From Pachyseris speciosa (Eukaryota > Cnidaria > Anthozoa > Scleractinia > Pachyseridae): a DNA stretch of 64,000 nt. The notes under the pieces were generated by a model that worked only from the letters and a program-made list of their open reading frames with translations, did not search any database and was not told where the DNA came from. The DNA lies in assembly GCA_016490735.1 (NCBI GenBank), contig JAEMWC010000154.1:427501-491500 (forward strand), in the 5' to 3' direction. Shown here piece by piece: positions 43,201 to 54,237 of the stretch (position 1 is its first letter; every line of letters begins with the position of its first letter). A program made the position numbers and the translations under genes.

Positions 43201-46200
43201 GTCGACTCAAAGCAAATGCTGTAGGGTTGAGTGAGTATCAATTTGTGAATTTGTTTGCGTAAACAAGCGCGCTTGTTTCGGTTTAATCTCGTGTAGCACG
43301 TGTGTTCATGTCGAATCACGCTGTTGTGAATTTGGTTCATTGGCTTGAAGAACGAAAAATATTATATGTAGCGCATGCTTTCATGTCGACTCACACTATC
43401 AATTATGGTGAATTTGGTTTATTGGCTTAAAGAATGAGGAATATGATATGTAGCGCATGTGTTTTCATGTCTAATCGCCCTATCAATTAATGTGCATTCA
43501 TTTTGAAATTACTTTCGAGTGAATTTACTCATTTCAGCACTTGTTTCAGTTTAATGGCTTAAAGAACGAAGAATATTACATATGTAGCGCGTGTGTTTTT
43601 ATGTCGAATCACGTCTATCAATTATTGTGAATTCATTTTGATGTTTCAATTTTTCTGCGTACCGCGTAGCCAAGGAGCCAGCTACGTAGAAGTCTGAGTA
43701 GAATTTTACTTTCTGCATAGCGCGTAGCCGGCTGCATGGAAAATTGTTTTAGTGGCAGGGTATTCAGTTAAGCCATTCTTCGAATCTGCTTTGCAGAACT
43801 GCTGGACATAGACCATCCTCACTGTCCTCTTCCGTATCTTCTTCTTTATCGCTTGTATGGGCAAGTGGCTCTTCGGCGTACATTTTGGATATGTCCAACC
43901 ACTTCCATTTCATCTGGTGTTTCGCTTTCTGATTCTTCTCCGCTGGATTTATTAGACGTATTCGAGTCCACAGAATACAAAATATCGTCACTTTCAGGCA
44001 TGGTTGCCACTTTCCAACGAAAAACTAGCAACTATAATCTCAGCAAAATCTCGACCGAACTTGCGGAGCTCACTGAATCGCAAGAGAGATGAAATGTAAA
44101 CAACTCTTCAGAACCACCAAATACGTCATCAACGCAAAACTCGTCACCAGTCTCCGAAGACACCATTTTGGCTTTTTCAGGCAATTTGGACAGTAAAAAA
44201 TCTGATTTTATTTTCTCTACGTAAAATTCAATCTGCCATTCTTGAAATAGGACACTTAGACCTGTAAATTTGTGCAAAAAAAATTTTAACTTCATAGGCA
44301 CTTTAAGGAGGCTTGAAACAGTTTTTTTGGCTTTCAAGTTTACCTGTTGAAATCAATTTCCTAGACTTCACTTCACTGCACTTCACATTATTTCGTACTT
44401 TAATTTTGTAATTACTATATTAGCATAAAATAGAAAAAAAGGCATACCGGTACGTATATTATAACAAAGGTGACAGTGGTGTATAGTTTGTGCATTGACG
44501 CTAATAGTACGGCGAGGTTATTGAGTTATCCTCCATCTCGTTTGAGTGAAAATAAAAAGATGTGGGAGCAGAGGGACAGATTACTAAAGGAAAGAGCTAG
44601 AACAATTGAAGGGCTCGGAGCATAACCATCCTATGTCGAATTTGAGTCGTTTTTCGATTTTGCTTGGATTTGTCTGAATTTCTGCATGTGAACTGCAATT
44701 CGATGGAAACACATTGTATGGTATTTTTTTGACTGATTCATCCAGAATCCAGAAATGCATTTTTTCTTACGTACACCAAGAAACCAACCTTCCATGGGAG
44801 TGGTTTGCAAGTTGCATTACATCTTCTTAGTAAGAAAAAGTGCATTTCTGGATTCTGGATGAATCAGTCAAAAAAATACCATACAATGTGTTTCCATCGA
44901 ATTGTAGTTCACATGCAGAAATTCAGACAAATCCAAGCAAAATCGAAAAACAACCCAAAATTCGACATAGGATGGTTATGCACCGAGGCCTTCAATTGTG
45001 GGAACTTACATTTGATATTGCTGAGATAGAAGTATTTCTTGCCAAAGATCAATGGCCTAAAGACAAGCTTCAATTTCTTATTGACAGTGCAACATCTTTC
45101 CGATACATGACCAAAGTTTATTTTCTCAATCATTTCCAAGCAACAGCTGTTACCATGGTGATGGTAACACATGGCTGCTCATTTTGAAAAAGGTCAATTA
45201 TCCAGTCAGAAACTTCAAAATCAAACTTAAAGTGCTACCATGACAAAATTCACGTCTTACCTATCTAAGCCATTTTAAAATATAAACAAGCAGTCTGTAT
45301 GAGAAGAATGAGCATTTACTATTATCAAATATCTTTTTTTGTTTCAGAGATATACTGAAGATTTTAAATATGCAAATTAGCCAAAGGGTTAATAATGTTT
45401 TAAATCTTTCATAGAATTCTGTGTGATAACCTAAAAATTCAAAGGGTAAGAACTTGATCTATAGAGTATAAACTTCTATAAAAGTCTCACAACTTGTAGG
45501 CCAAATTAGAAAAAAAAATATAAGAGCATTTTCAAGTAAATTGCAAATTACTGTAACTTGCAAAAGCCTGTTTTGCTCATTCCAACATTTATCTTCAAGC
45601 CTTACAAGAAAATATTAACCCATTGACTACCGGCGGTTTTTACATTTTCGGAGTGATTTTCCACCTATAAACGATGAATAGCAATTCGTGACTCTTTATT
45701 TGAACTACCAGGGAAAAGTGGTGCTGTCCTAAGCCACTGGAGGCTCAAGGTTTCTGAAAACGTCATTTTGACGTAGCTATTTTTTATCCGTGAAGCGACA
45801 ACAATGGCCCAAGTTCGGTTTGCTTGCGATTTCTGCTAAATTTACAGCCATTTTTCATCTTTAGCGGCTGCCTGATGAGCATCATTAAGCGTGACGGTAG
45901 CTAAGAGTCCACTTTCTCAAAGAATCGAGCAAGGTCATGTACTTTGTTGTTGAATTTGGCTTGTTACTCCACGAACTGGGAATTTGGCCGGTGGAACACT
46001 TAGTACCTTTGGGACTTGACTATTGATGAATTTCTCGACCTACCGCCACATATTTTGGAATTTCTGAGTACTGAAGATGACCACGAGCAGGAAATTTTGG
46101 CGGTAGGTCGGAGTGGCTGTAGACTTAGTTTATATGTGAAAGAATTGGGGGAAGGAACGGGCGCTGTCAAAAATTCTCGTTAGTTCCAGCATGCAATGCG

Positions 46201-49149
46201 CTCAAGATGTTGAAAATGTCGGGAAGGCCCGAATGCACTGGAACAAAAGGCTGTATCTACGCTCGGGAGAAGAATATCAACAAAAAAAGTCATTTCTAAG
46301 CTAGAAAAAGGACTGAATTTCGTTATGATGGTTGAATTTTGGTTTTTCGACGATGATTTCCTTAAAAAACATGAAGGCAAAAAGGGGCATTTTTGTTGTT
46401 TCTCTTTGACGTTAAAAACGGCCAGTTTCATTCTTGTCCAAACTCAAAAGGCCATATTTGGTAAAAATCGCTACGTTTCTTGCTTTTATTGGATATCCAA
46501 ATTTAAAGGGCATTCCATTTCATGCTCACAACAAACAGTTAAGGCAATATTCATGCGATTGAGAAAGTTGCAATGTTTTGAAGCATGGGAGTTTTTTACG
46601 GCCGGTTTTGGCTGGCACGGGTGCCAATGGCTTAAACTTTTACACTATTTTACTCTGTTCAAGGAAGGATACCAGTAGTAAAGCATTTTCAATTTACATT
46701 GAGCATCCTAGGTGGCTGCCATTTCAAGATATTAATTTTGAGTAATCAAAGATGGCTTAATTTATGCAAATTACAATATTACACTCCAGCTATAAGATAC
46801 TATTTATCTTACCTGTTTTGACTCCGATGAACTTGGCAAGAGCTGTGCTATTTCAGACATACTTATATTCATGCGGTCCCTTCTTCTCTTTTCAGTGAGC
46901 TTATGAGAGTACTCCACCTAGAGAATATCAAAGGGTTAATTATGAAGAACATTGTCCTACAAGTGCTGCCCTTTTCAGGCTAGACCACAACAATTGAAGG
47001 TGTTGGTGCAAGAAGGGGGGTATGTGCCAATTTGGCATAAAATCTCAGCTCCCCTAAAATTCACTCATGACAAGGGAAAGTTAATCTCCATGTTATGTAA
47101 TCTGAGTTCAGCCTCCCATGAAAACCCCGCTGCATTTCTTAAGTGCAGGCATTCAATTGTGTGTGCTATGATGCAGGAAAATAATTTATGCAATTAATGC
47201 ATTTCAATGAAATCACCATTAAGTAACATCAAGCTTACAGATAAAGCTTGCAAAGAAGAAAATATGGACCATTATCTCTAAATATGCTGACTGGACTGGA
47301 GACTTAAAAATAATATTTCAGGAGATGGAAGGTTATCTTAAGTTGATGAGTAGAAAAATATGCACAAGAGAAACTATGACACAAAAACTGCATATTGCTG
47401 CACAGTTTATTTCCAAATTGTTCATTTTTAATGAAAATTCATTTAGATTCGCTTGTTCTAAAATGGCATGCTACTGAGTTACAACAATGAAGTCTGATTT
47501 CTTGACAGCTCATGTGTGTCACATTTTTGCATGTAGCTTGATGCAGCACATGTTGAAATTCATAATATCAGGTGCTGTGTGCATGACTAACCTACAATCA
47601 CGTTATTATTTTCTTAGGGGACAGAGGACTCTTAAAGGAGCACTGTCACTGGTATTTTTGCTGTTTTTGGTTCAATTCTGCCAAAATTACTGCCTTTTTC
47701 CTGTTATCGTGCAATAAATGCTCCTACAGAATCAGCAATATGAATTCCAATGAAATTTTAGCAAGAAGGGCTAACCATAATAATTTTTTTGGTGATTTTT
47801 CAATGCATCGCTTGAAATTGTGAAAAAACTGGCAAGTTTTTTCAAATTTCAATCCATTTCCATCCTCATCATCAGGAATACAGGAGTTTATAGTGTCAAT
47901 GCAGTACTAATGTCGTTGGCAACAAAACTAGACCATTATTTTAAGGTTTTCATTGATGCATTGGCAGTTTTAAGCCTTTTAAAGTGATGGTACAATAGCA
48001 TGACACTGCCCCTTTAAATGAAGAACACAGGGCAACCGTGAGATGACATCAGTGGGTCAGTTATTTTGTACTTCGAGAAAGTCAGCTACTATTTTAGCCT
48101 CCTTCGCAGACGTCTTTGGGCTTGTCACGCGTTCCTTGCCCACGAACGTCTGCTGAACTGAACCGCCACTTCCGTTCACCGGCGGTTAACCTTTGTTTTG
48201 AAGAAACCAATAACGAGCTGCGTAAGAATGGAAATCGACACCCAATTCACATGCATCGTCTGTGAAAATAATCCAGGGGTCGAAGTCCTACTTTCCATAA
48301 ATTGGAAAACGAACTATAATTGGCTAACCGCCGCGAACGGAAGTGGTAGTTCAGTTCAGCAGACGTTCGTGGGCAAGGAACGCGTGACGAGTCCAAAGAC
48401 GTCTGCGAAGAAGGAGGCTACTACTATTTGGGCTGGGGTTCAGTTTGAAGTCAGCGTTCTGACAAAGTTATGTTGTGCCCTTAAAACGTTTTCTAAGATA
48501 TTTAACCTTGGTTAAATATTTCAATAAGTTATTGTGTACTTAGGAAACTTGGAGTTGGACTTGACTTAGCTTAGTTAATAAAGAATTAGTAAGCTTATAT
48601 TAAGGACTTAGTTTATATATTTTCAGCTGCTAATATGCACATGTATACAGCTTTAGGTGCATGAATTCAAGCAATTTTTGGTACAGATATATATAGACAA
48701 TAAAAACATTCATGGGGATAGCATAGGGCGAACTCTCAAAATGTTCTTGAAATGTTGGCTATTAATATCAGCCTGGACGTTCTCATAAAACCGGTTCTAA
48801 GTCAAACAAAAACTTAATACAGGAGGAGAGTAAAGTTTAAAGTTTTACGACGAGGCCCCACTATCAAACCTACATTTACAATTAAGCTTTTTAGTTATGC
48901 GGTCCACGATGAAAACGTATTAATTTCGTTTAGTCCGTCAAAACCATGCATCACGAGGAAAGACCAGGAGCTTTCACAACATCAACGAAAGTTTTAAAAC
49001 AAAATACAAGGATTTTCTTAAATTACCTTGTGTCCTCGGCATTTTGTTGACGCTGAAGAAACCGAACTAACAGGACTGACAGAACGTTCGTGATAGAAGC
49101 TTAAGTTCACGGGCAATCTACCCTCTATGATTTCTGTCGACGCTGCCAT
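40289..49149 (-). CDS. bHLH-Orange transcription factor (4 exons, 499 aa)
   Basis: Exons are 49027-49149, 46813-46917, 41981-42095 and 40289-41445; 123+105+115+1157 equals 1500 nt, 500 codons with stop. All junctions are GT-AG and in phase (0, 0, 1). Residues 44-58 are the basic region and helix 1 (SHKLTEKRRRDRMNI); helix 2 (LEKAEILEKTITYIKKLQ) follows a short loop; the Orange domain begins in exon 4 (GFRDCIKEVFHCLTNVEA). The rest is Ser/Asn/Gln-rich, then Pro-rich, with no WRPW or YRPW tail. Such proteins bind E-boxes as dimers, usually as repressors in the nucleus. The position where HES proteins have Pro and HEY proteins Gly is Lys here, closer to HELT, DEC or clockwork-orange types. Exact orthology is unresolved. 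The large intron 2 (42096-46812) is full of repeats. Confidence 0.92.
42500..42775 (+). pseudogene. THAP zinc-finger domain, frameshifted
   Basis: The plus-strand frame starts MAEKERKKGCVNYYSAGGPN and goes on to FHPEENFWDEWTQFVRLHRK, with the Cys, conserved Pro and Trp order of a THAP (C2CH) domain, here with an N-terminal C...C and a central W. Near 42695 the frame shifts; the other frame then gives DFEESCFEHKP, the expected C-terminal part. THAP domains bind transposon ends in P-like and Kolobok-like transposases. No transposase core remains. Confidence 0.65.
43250..43660. repeat. Imperfect tandem repeat, about 95-150 bp unit
   Basis: Words such as TATGTAGCGCATG, TTTCATGTCGA and CTATCAATTA recur three to four times. 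Inside the THAP element. Confidence 0.7.
43764..44031 (-). pseudogene. Acidic frame from the same element (P2X7-like type)
   Basis: Starts MPESDDILYSVDSNTSNKSS, is rich in Glu/Asp/Ser, and after a frameshift reads AEPLAHTSDKEEDTEEDSED then CPAVLQSRFEEW. This layout recalls the N-terminal region of repeat-borne P2X7-C-terminal-like proteins in cnidarians, but the diagnostic Cys-rich core is absent. Recognition is tentative. Confidence 0.4.
44600..45000. repeat. Long near-perfect hairpin (about 165-bp arms)
   Basis: The left arm (about 44604-44772) and right arm (about 44829-44998) are inverted copies differing at only a few positions; the shared words include CATAACCATCCTATGTCGAA and ACATTGTATGGTATTTTTTT. 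The spacer is about 57 bp. It lies in intron 2 of the bHLH gene, so the transcript could form long double-stranded RNA. Confidence 0.85.
45001..46812. other. Intron 2 of the bHLH gene, left part as transcribed; no gene seen
   Basis: Open frames at 46180-46431 and 46325-46678 overlap on opposite strands and match nothing recognised. A GGCGGTAGGTCG inverted word pair near 46037 and 46100 suggests another fold-back remnant. Confidence 0.4.
46918..47630. other. Intron 1 of the bHLH gene; no gene seen here
   Basis: AT-rich intronic sequence leading to two MITEs. Confidence 0.5.
47636..48013. mobile_element. MITE with TTAA target duplication
   Basis: The ends AGGAGCACTGTCAC and (inverted) AGGGGCAGTGTCATGC are flanked by TTAA at 47632-47635 and 48014-48017, as for piggyBac-type elements. 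Non-coding, 378 bp, in intron 1 of the bHLH gene. Confidence 0.7.
48095..48420. mobile_element. Fold-back MITE with 9-bp target duplication
   Basis: Starts TAGCCTCCTTCGCAGACGTC and ends with the inverted GACGTCTGCGAAGAAGGAGG(CTA). CTACTATTT is repeated directly on both sides (48086-48094 and 48421-48429). The arms exceed 100 bp. A half copy of the same family starts at 50935. A 9-bp duplication suggests a Mutator-like mover. Confidence 0.88.
48430..49026. other. Intron 1 of the bHLH gene, near exon 1; no gene seen
   Basis: AT-rich, nothing recognised. Confidence 0.5.
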
Positions 49150-49250
49150 GTTAAATCATCAGTGGCCGAGTTGCCAAAAATCGTTGAACTATCACGACCA
49201 AGATACGACGAAGTAACATCGAAACGAAGATATCTGGGAATAAATATTCA

Positions 49251-49310
49251 AGCGCACGTGCGTAACTTATATAACGCTCATACAAGCTGACACGTGAATA
49301 TTCTGTGACG
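49251..49310 (-). promoter_or_regulatory. Putative core promoter of the bHLH-Orange gene
   Basis: On the minus strand there is a GTTATATAA TATA-like box (49268-49276) about 120 bp before the ATG at 49149. It is bracketed by two perfect CACGTG E-boxes (49291-49296 upstream and 49255-49260 downstream) and one TGACGTG-type half-site (49305-49311). The family binds CACGTG-type sites, so feedback control is plausible. Inferred from sequence only. Confidence 0.5.
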
Positions 49311-49799
49311 TGAGGACAACAGACCTAAACTTATTCCACGAAGAAATATTTGTCTGAATTGGCCCAAATGATTCATAAAATGCAGATGAAATACATTCAG
49401 ATAACTACTTTTTTGGTTTTCTTTCGTGTAATAGCCAAACAACGCACACACACAATTCTTGTTTTCTTCAGTGTACCGTGTTGTACCGTGTGCATGATTT
49501 TTGGTATTTCCGTTTCCGGTAAACGTGAAAATTCGGACATGTAATTATATAACAGCACGTAACGCCGTGGTTTGGGGAGCGCAATCAAATTATCATTAAA
49601 TGCCGAGTTAAAACGGATTAGGAAAACATTTGGAAATTTTTATTTTGCTTCTCTAAATTTAATACATGGATTTTGTAGAAAACTTCGCTAAAGAATCACA
49701 TATTCCGCCTGGCACGCGCGGACTCTTGCACGTGAGCGCAGCCCACGAGAATGAAATCGTTTGAACAATCAGTGTTAGCTCCGCCCACATACGCACCGC

Positions 49800-50115
49800 T
49801 CGTTGAGGGAGATCACAGGTAGCCCAAGCTCGATATATGACTATCTGTACGGTACTATATTGCGCAAGGGACGTAATATAAGTATTTGCATGGGGAAAAC
49901 GGTTTTCCTCAAAATTCGACCCAGAATCCGTACCAGAGACAAAGAAACACAAGACTGAAGCAAGGTAAGCTATTTTTTATTTGAAATCGTAAATAATTTT
50001 TTTGAATTTTGAGAAAAACCGTTTTCCCCATTTCGTCTCTTGCGCAATACTGTATATAGTACAGTACAGATATCACATATCGAGCTTGGGTAACCTGTGG
50101 TCGTATCGGGTACCT
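49800..50115. mobile_element. Fold-back MITE with GATCACAGGTAGCCCAAGCT end
   Basis: The left arm holds CACAGGTAGCCCAAGCTCGA and GGGGAAAACGGTTTTCCTCA; the right arm holds their inverted forms (GAAAAACCGTTTTCCCC, TCGAGCTTGGGTAACCTGTG). Upstream of the bHLH gene; non-coding. Confidence 0.75.
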
Positions 50116-51312
50116 TCGATGCTTCAAGTTAATTCTCTTTTTGCATTACAATAAGACGTGCACTTTGGATCATCAACATGCAGTTAGCAGCTTAAAATAT
50201 TTTGAATATGACTACTTTGACCGGAGTTTCTGTTATGTAATAGATCGCCAATTTGTAAGCGGTTTATTACTGGCACCGTTCTGAACATTCATACCCGATC
50301 ACCAATCGTTATTGAACGTTGAATTATTGCAACAGCAACAATCTTTACTGGTGCGGCAATGAGTTAATTACACTTAAATAAGTTGTAAAGGAGGAAATAA
50401 TGCCTTTTCTTGAAAAATAATTAGGTCTGGGCCTGAGAGCTAGCTAAACTGTTGTGGCTATTGATTTTATTATAAGCTTCGGCGTAATAAGGGGGTCGAG
50501 GAGAAAAAACGAAAATACGTATATATTTTCCAATTTTACGAAATGCTGTTAAGGCACGAGAACGATATCAGGATATTCTCAAAGGGGGAAGACATGACCT
50601 GAGGGGAAAAAATAGCCAATCTTTCTTTCAAGGCACAGTCCCCTTTTCCGTACAGATTCCAGACTATGCAGACAGTGATCCCGTCCATCCGCCCATTTTT
50701 GCCTGTCAATAATCAGCCGTTAAATTTGCTTGTGTAACCAGGTGGTTTCGCTGTTTCCAGGATGCGGGAGACGCTGGACGTGCATGAAATCATGGAGCAG
50801 GAAAAGGAGCCAATTCAAAACGAAACAGGATAGGGGAGAGATTGATTTAAGCCTTATCCCTGATTGCTATGGAACGATCTCCCTTCGTAATTAAGTTTGC
50901 ATCAGTTTGTTAAGCTCCGAGGCACAGTTAGCCTCCTTCGCAGCCGTTGTTTGAGTCGGTCCTATTCTCCCTCCCCACCAACGTCTGCTGAACCGAGCCG
51001 GACATTCCATTCCAGGAACTTACCAATGGGCAAATGTGTAATTTTCGCGATCCCAACTTAGCCACTTTCTGTTTATGCATCTACCTTATAAAGCCTTTTA
51101 AGTAGGTCATCCTAAAATGAATTGACACATTTGTTAAAGAGAATGTAGGACGCTTTACTTTTCACCTACAGTGCGAATATTCTGGTGTCCCCCCCCCCCC
51201 TCCCCCACGGCCTTTCCACTTCATATCAGACTTCATATTAAAGTAACAGTAGATCGGTTTTCTTCCCTCATTGTATAAGTATATCAATATTTATCTTGTA
51301 GATGTGTAAACC
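50116..51312. other. Intergenic; half MITE at 50935-51010, no gene seen
   Basis: 50935-51010 matches the left end of the 48095 MITE (TAGCCTCCTTCGCAGCCGT) without a partner end. A C-run lies at 51190-51206. No exon supported. Confidence 0.5.
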
Positions 51313-51318
51313 TTTATT
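51313..51318 (-). promoter_or_regulatory. Polyadenylation signal, phospholipase copy B
   Basis: Minus-strand AATAAA about 31 nt beyond the stop codon of copy B. Confidence 0.6.
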
Positions 51319-51348
51319 TTGTCGTCACGGTTCTTAATTCTCTTTATC

Positions 51349-53334
51349 TTAACATTTCTCTTTTGAATAAGACTTGAGCGAGAAATCGAATCTGGACCGT
51401 TTGAAGCACTTCACAGCTTCTGAGTCACATTGGCACAAGGCGTTCCGGCATTCGCCATAAAACCAGTAGTAATTCGAGGGTTCTGCGGAAAGAATAATAG
51501 AACATTCACCTCCCAAAACACACTGAATTCATTACTACCATGTGTTATTGCGTATGTGTGACTGCGTGTGAGAAGCCGATTAAAGAGCCAACGGTAAAGT
51601 GGAGTTAATCTGAGAAGCTGAAGGTTATTCTGGCGGCGTAATTAAAAAAAAACTAAAAAATAAACTGCCTGGATTGCTCGAGTAAAAAAGGAAGAAGGGA
51701 AAGGGAGAAAGCCTAAATAAATTAACCCACAGTACTGGGATAAGAATACCTAGGACGTTACACAAAGACGAGTGCAATGACATCCGGCACGGACTCATGA
51801 ACGCTGTTGTGTTTCTTGTTTTGTTTTTGTTTGTTTCTCTTTGCCATTTGTTTGTTTGTTTGTTTGCTTACTTTTGGCTGAGTTTTTAAAGGCAAGACCC
51901 CAGTCAGTAACTTAGGAAATTGAGGATTCTTGAATAAACTTTTTCGCGGTAAAATCCACCATTTTGAAAATGGAGCAAAATAGCGCGCGAAGCACAGTGT
52001 TTGTAAGGCGATTCGGCGATGTCAAATAACTTTGTAATGTTGCAGGGGTATCTGTACAAACTTTGAATGGTGAAGGTAATTTAGGGGGTCAAATATTATT
52101 CTTTTAAAAGCTGAGGGATACAGCCGAGCTAGAAAGCGAGTAAATGTAATGCACATGTCATCGGCTTCCCCGTGGGGTCGCCCCCCGGGCTAACCAGGGG
52201 GATTGTAAAATCAGTCAAGCAAACTTGAGGAATTTCCCCAGGGGGTCGGGGAATCTCTCAAGACAAAGTCCCCTGCCTGATGTGTCTCTCAGCTGAAAAT
52301 CCCCGTGACATCCTCTTCAAACTTGTGAATTCCCCCACCCCCTAATCTTTGATCGTAAAACAGTGTCAAGATTTTCCCCTACCCTCGGGCAAATAATCCC
52401 ATCCATCTCCTTGTATTCCCCCACATATCTCCCTGGTAGCCCCGGGGGTCGACCCCACGGGAAGGCCGATGACATGTGCATAATCTCCGCGAAGACTAGC
52501 TGGAAAAATGCTGTACAAAATGGCGGATTTTAGCGAAAAGGTCTATTGATTCTTACCACACTGATAACAGCCTTTTCTGCTGTAGGGCATCACGTATATC
52601 GAATTATCGAATGGACAGATTCCTGAAGCTACCACTGCGGTATAGCACTGATCATGCACAAGGCAACACCTGTGGATTGATCATAAATCTCTGTATTGCA
52701 TTCGCGCTTTACACTCAAACCATTCAAGTATTTGATTTTCAATCCTTTCCCGTGCTGGTAATCCTTTGCGGTGTCTATCACGTAAATAAGGCTACGTAAC
52801 TAAGATGGAACTATAAATTCAATTAGCCAACGTAGAAATCCAAGCCTTGCTGAGGTCAATTTGCGTTATCGACTACGTTGCCATATATCGCTAAGATTAA
52901 GGAAAGCTAAATTGCAACAGTTAAGCAGTTTTCTTTTCCCCTTTAATCATAAGAATTACAATTTCCTCGATTGTGATTGGTTTAAAAAACTCCTATTTTC
53001 CACTAATTCACGTGCCAAGTTGTTATCGGACGGTTTGGTATTGGACACTTTGTCATTGGACAGTTTGTTATCGGACAGTTCAATAAGCCAATCGCATTCA
53101 AAGCAGTATTTTAAATCAACCAATCACATTCAAAGTTGTAGTTTTAATCAACCAATCACAACCTTGGTTACAATCACCATACATTTTGATCGTAGTCAAT
53201 TTCAGAGCGACATTAAACAATTTACGCTTCCTTTGTCAGTCTTTTAATACAAAATTTCCTTCCCTTTTATAACTTGGCTCTTCCTCTTTTCTTGGAAATG
53301 TAATTTTTATGATTAATTGGTAATAAGACTACGT

Positions 53335-53365
<31 letters not shown>

Positions 53366-54193
53366 GATAAACAAATCGGACTCCCGAAGCGCGGTCGTCC
53401 GATTTTGTTATCAATCGTATGATTACAGACCGAATTGGACTCCACTCAGTCCTATTACCATTACTTATAGCTCTCATATACTTTTATAATGTAACGCTAA
53501 CCGGTATAATAGGAGAAATAAATATTGTTGTTGTAAGCTTGAAATTACTCAGATATCGTGACTGGGCACGACCTACTGTAAATGCCTGTGGAAATAAATA
53601 ACACTTCTTTATAGTACCTGTCAGTATCATCTATCGGTTGTCCCTTCCCCCCAAGTCCGCAATAACAGCCGTAAGCGCTATAATCCAACGGGTTTCTACC
53701 AACGTGGCATAAAATCATAAGACCAAACTCTACAACACCTCTTCTTGAAGACACAATGAGCTCGTCTTCACTTTCCGAAGGGGAAATCTAAGAACATACA
53801 AACTGGTCATTACAAAAGTTGTTAGCAGTAGAAGTAGTAGTGACAGTGGCAGTGGTAGTGGTGGTAGTGTTAAATTTCTTAAAGCAGATCTGATTTACTG
53901 TAAGTTCTGTCCTCGCCGCATCCGTTATCTCAATTTATTTTGGATCTTTTTATATATATATTCGTTGAAGCAGATCTGGTGTACTGTAAGTTCTGTCCCC
54001 ATTGCCATTCGCCATGTTTTGACTACTATGAATGCAATTATTTGTTTAGTATGACGGATACAACGAAGACAGCGGGTATCAGTATTTTGAGCTTGTTTAA
54101 GTTGGGGAGCATTGATGGCGCAGTAGTGAGAGCACTCGCCTTCCACCAATGTGGCCCGGGTTCGATTCCCGCACTAGACGTCATAAGTGGGTT

Positions 54194-54237
<44 letters not shown>

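Larger units (their letters stand above)
42277..44307. mobile_element. Decayed THAP-type DNA transposon
   Basis: The ends are CTTAAAGTGCCTATGAA (42277) and the inverted copy TTCATAGGCACTTTAAG (44291-44307). It is in intron 2 of the bHLH gene. The left part holds a plus-strand THAP-like zinc finger; the right part holds a minus-strand acidic frame starting MPESDDILYSVDS. No target duplication could be fixed. Confidence 0.65.

Noticed and set aside
49350..50127. Small frames upstream of the bHLH gene
   Set aside because: They overlap a fold-back MITE and AT-rich sequence; no domain or splice support.
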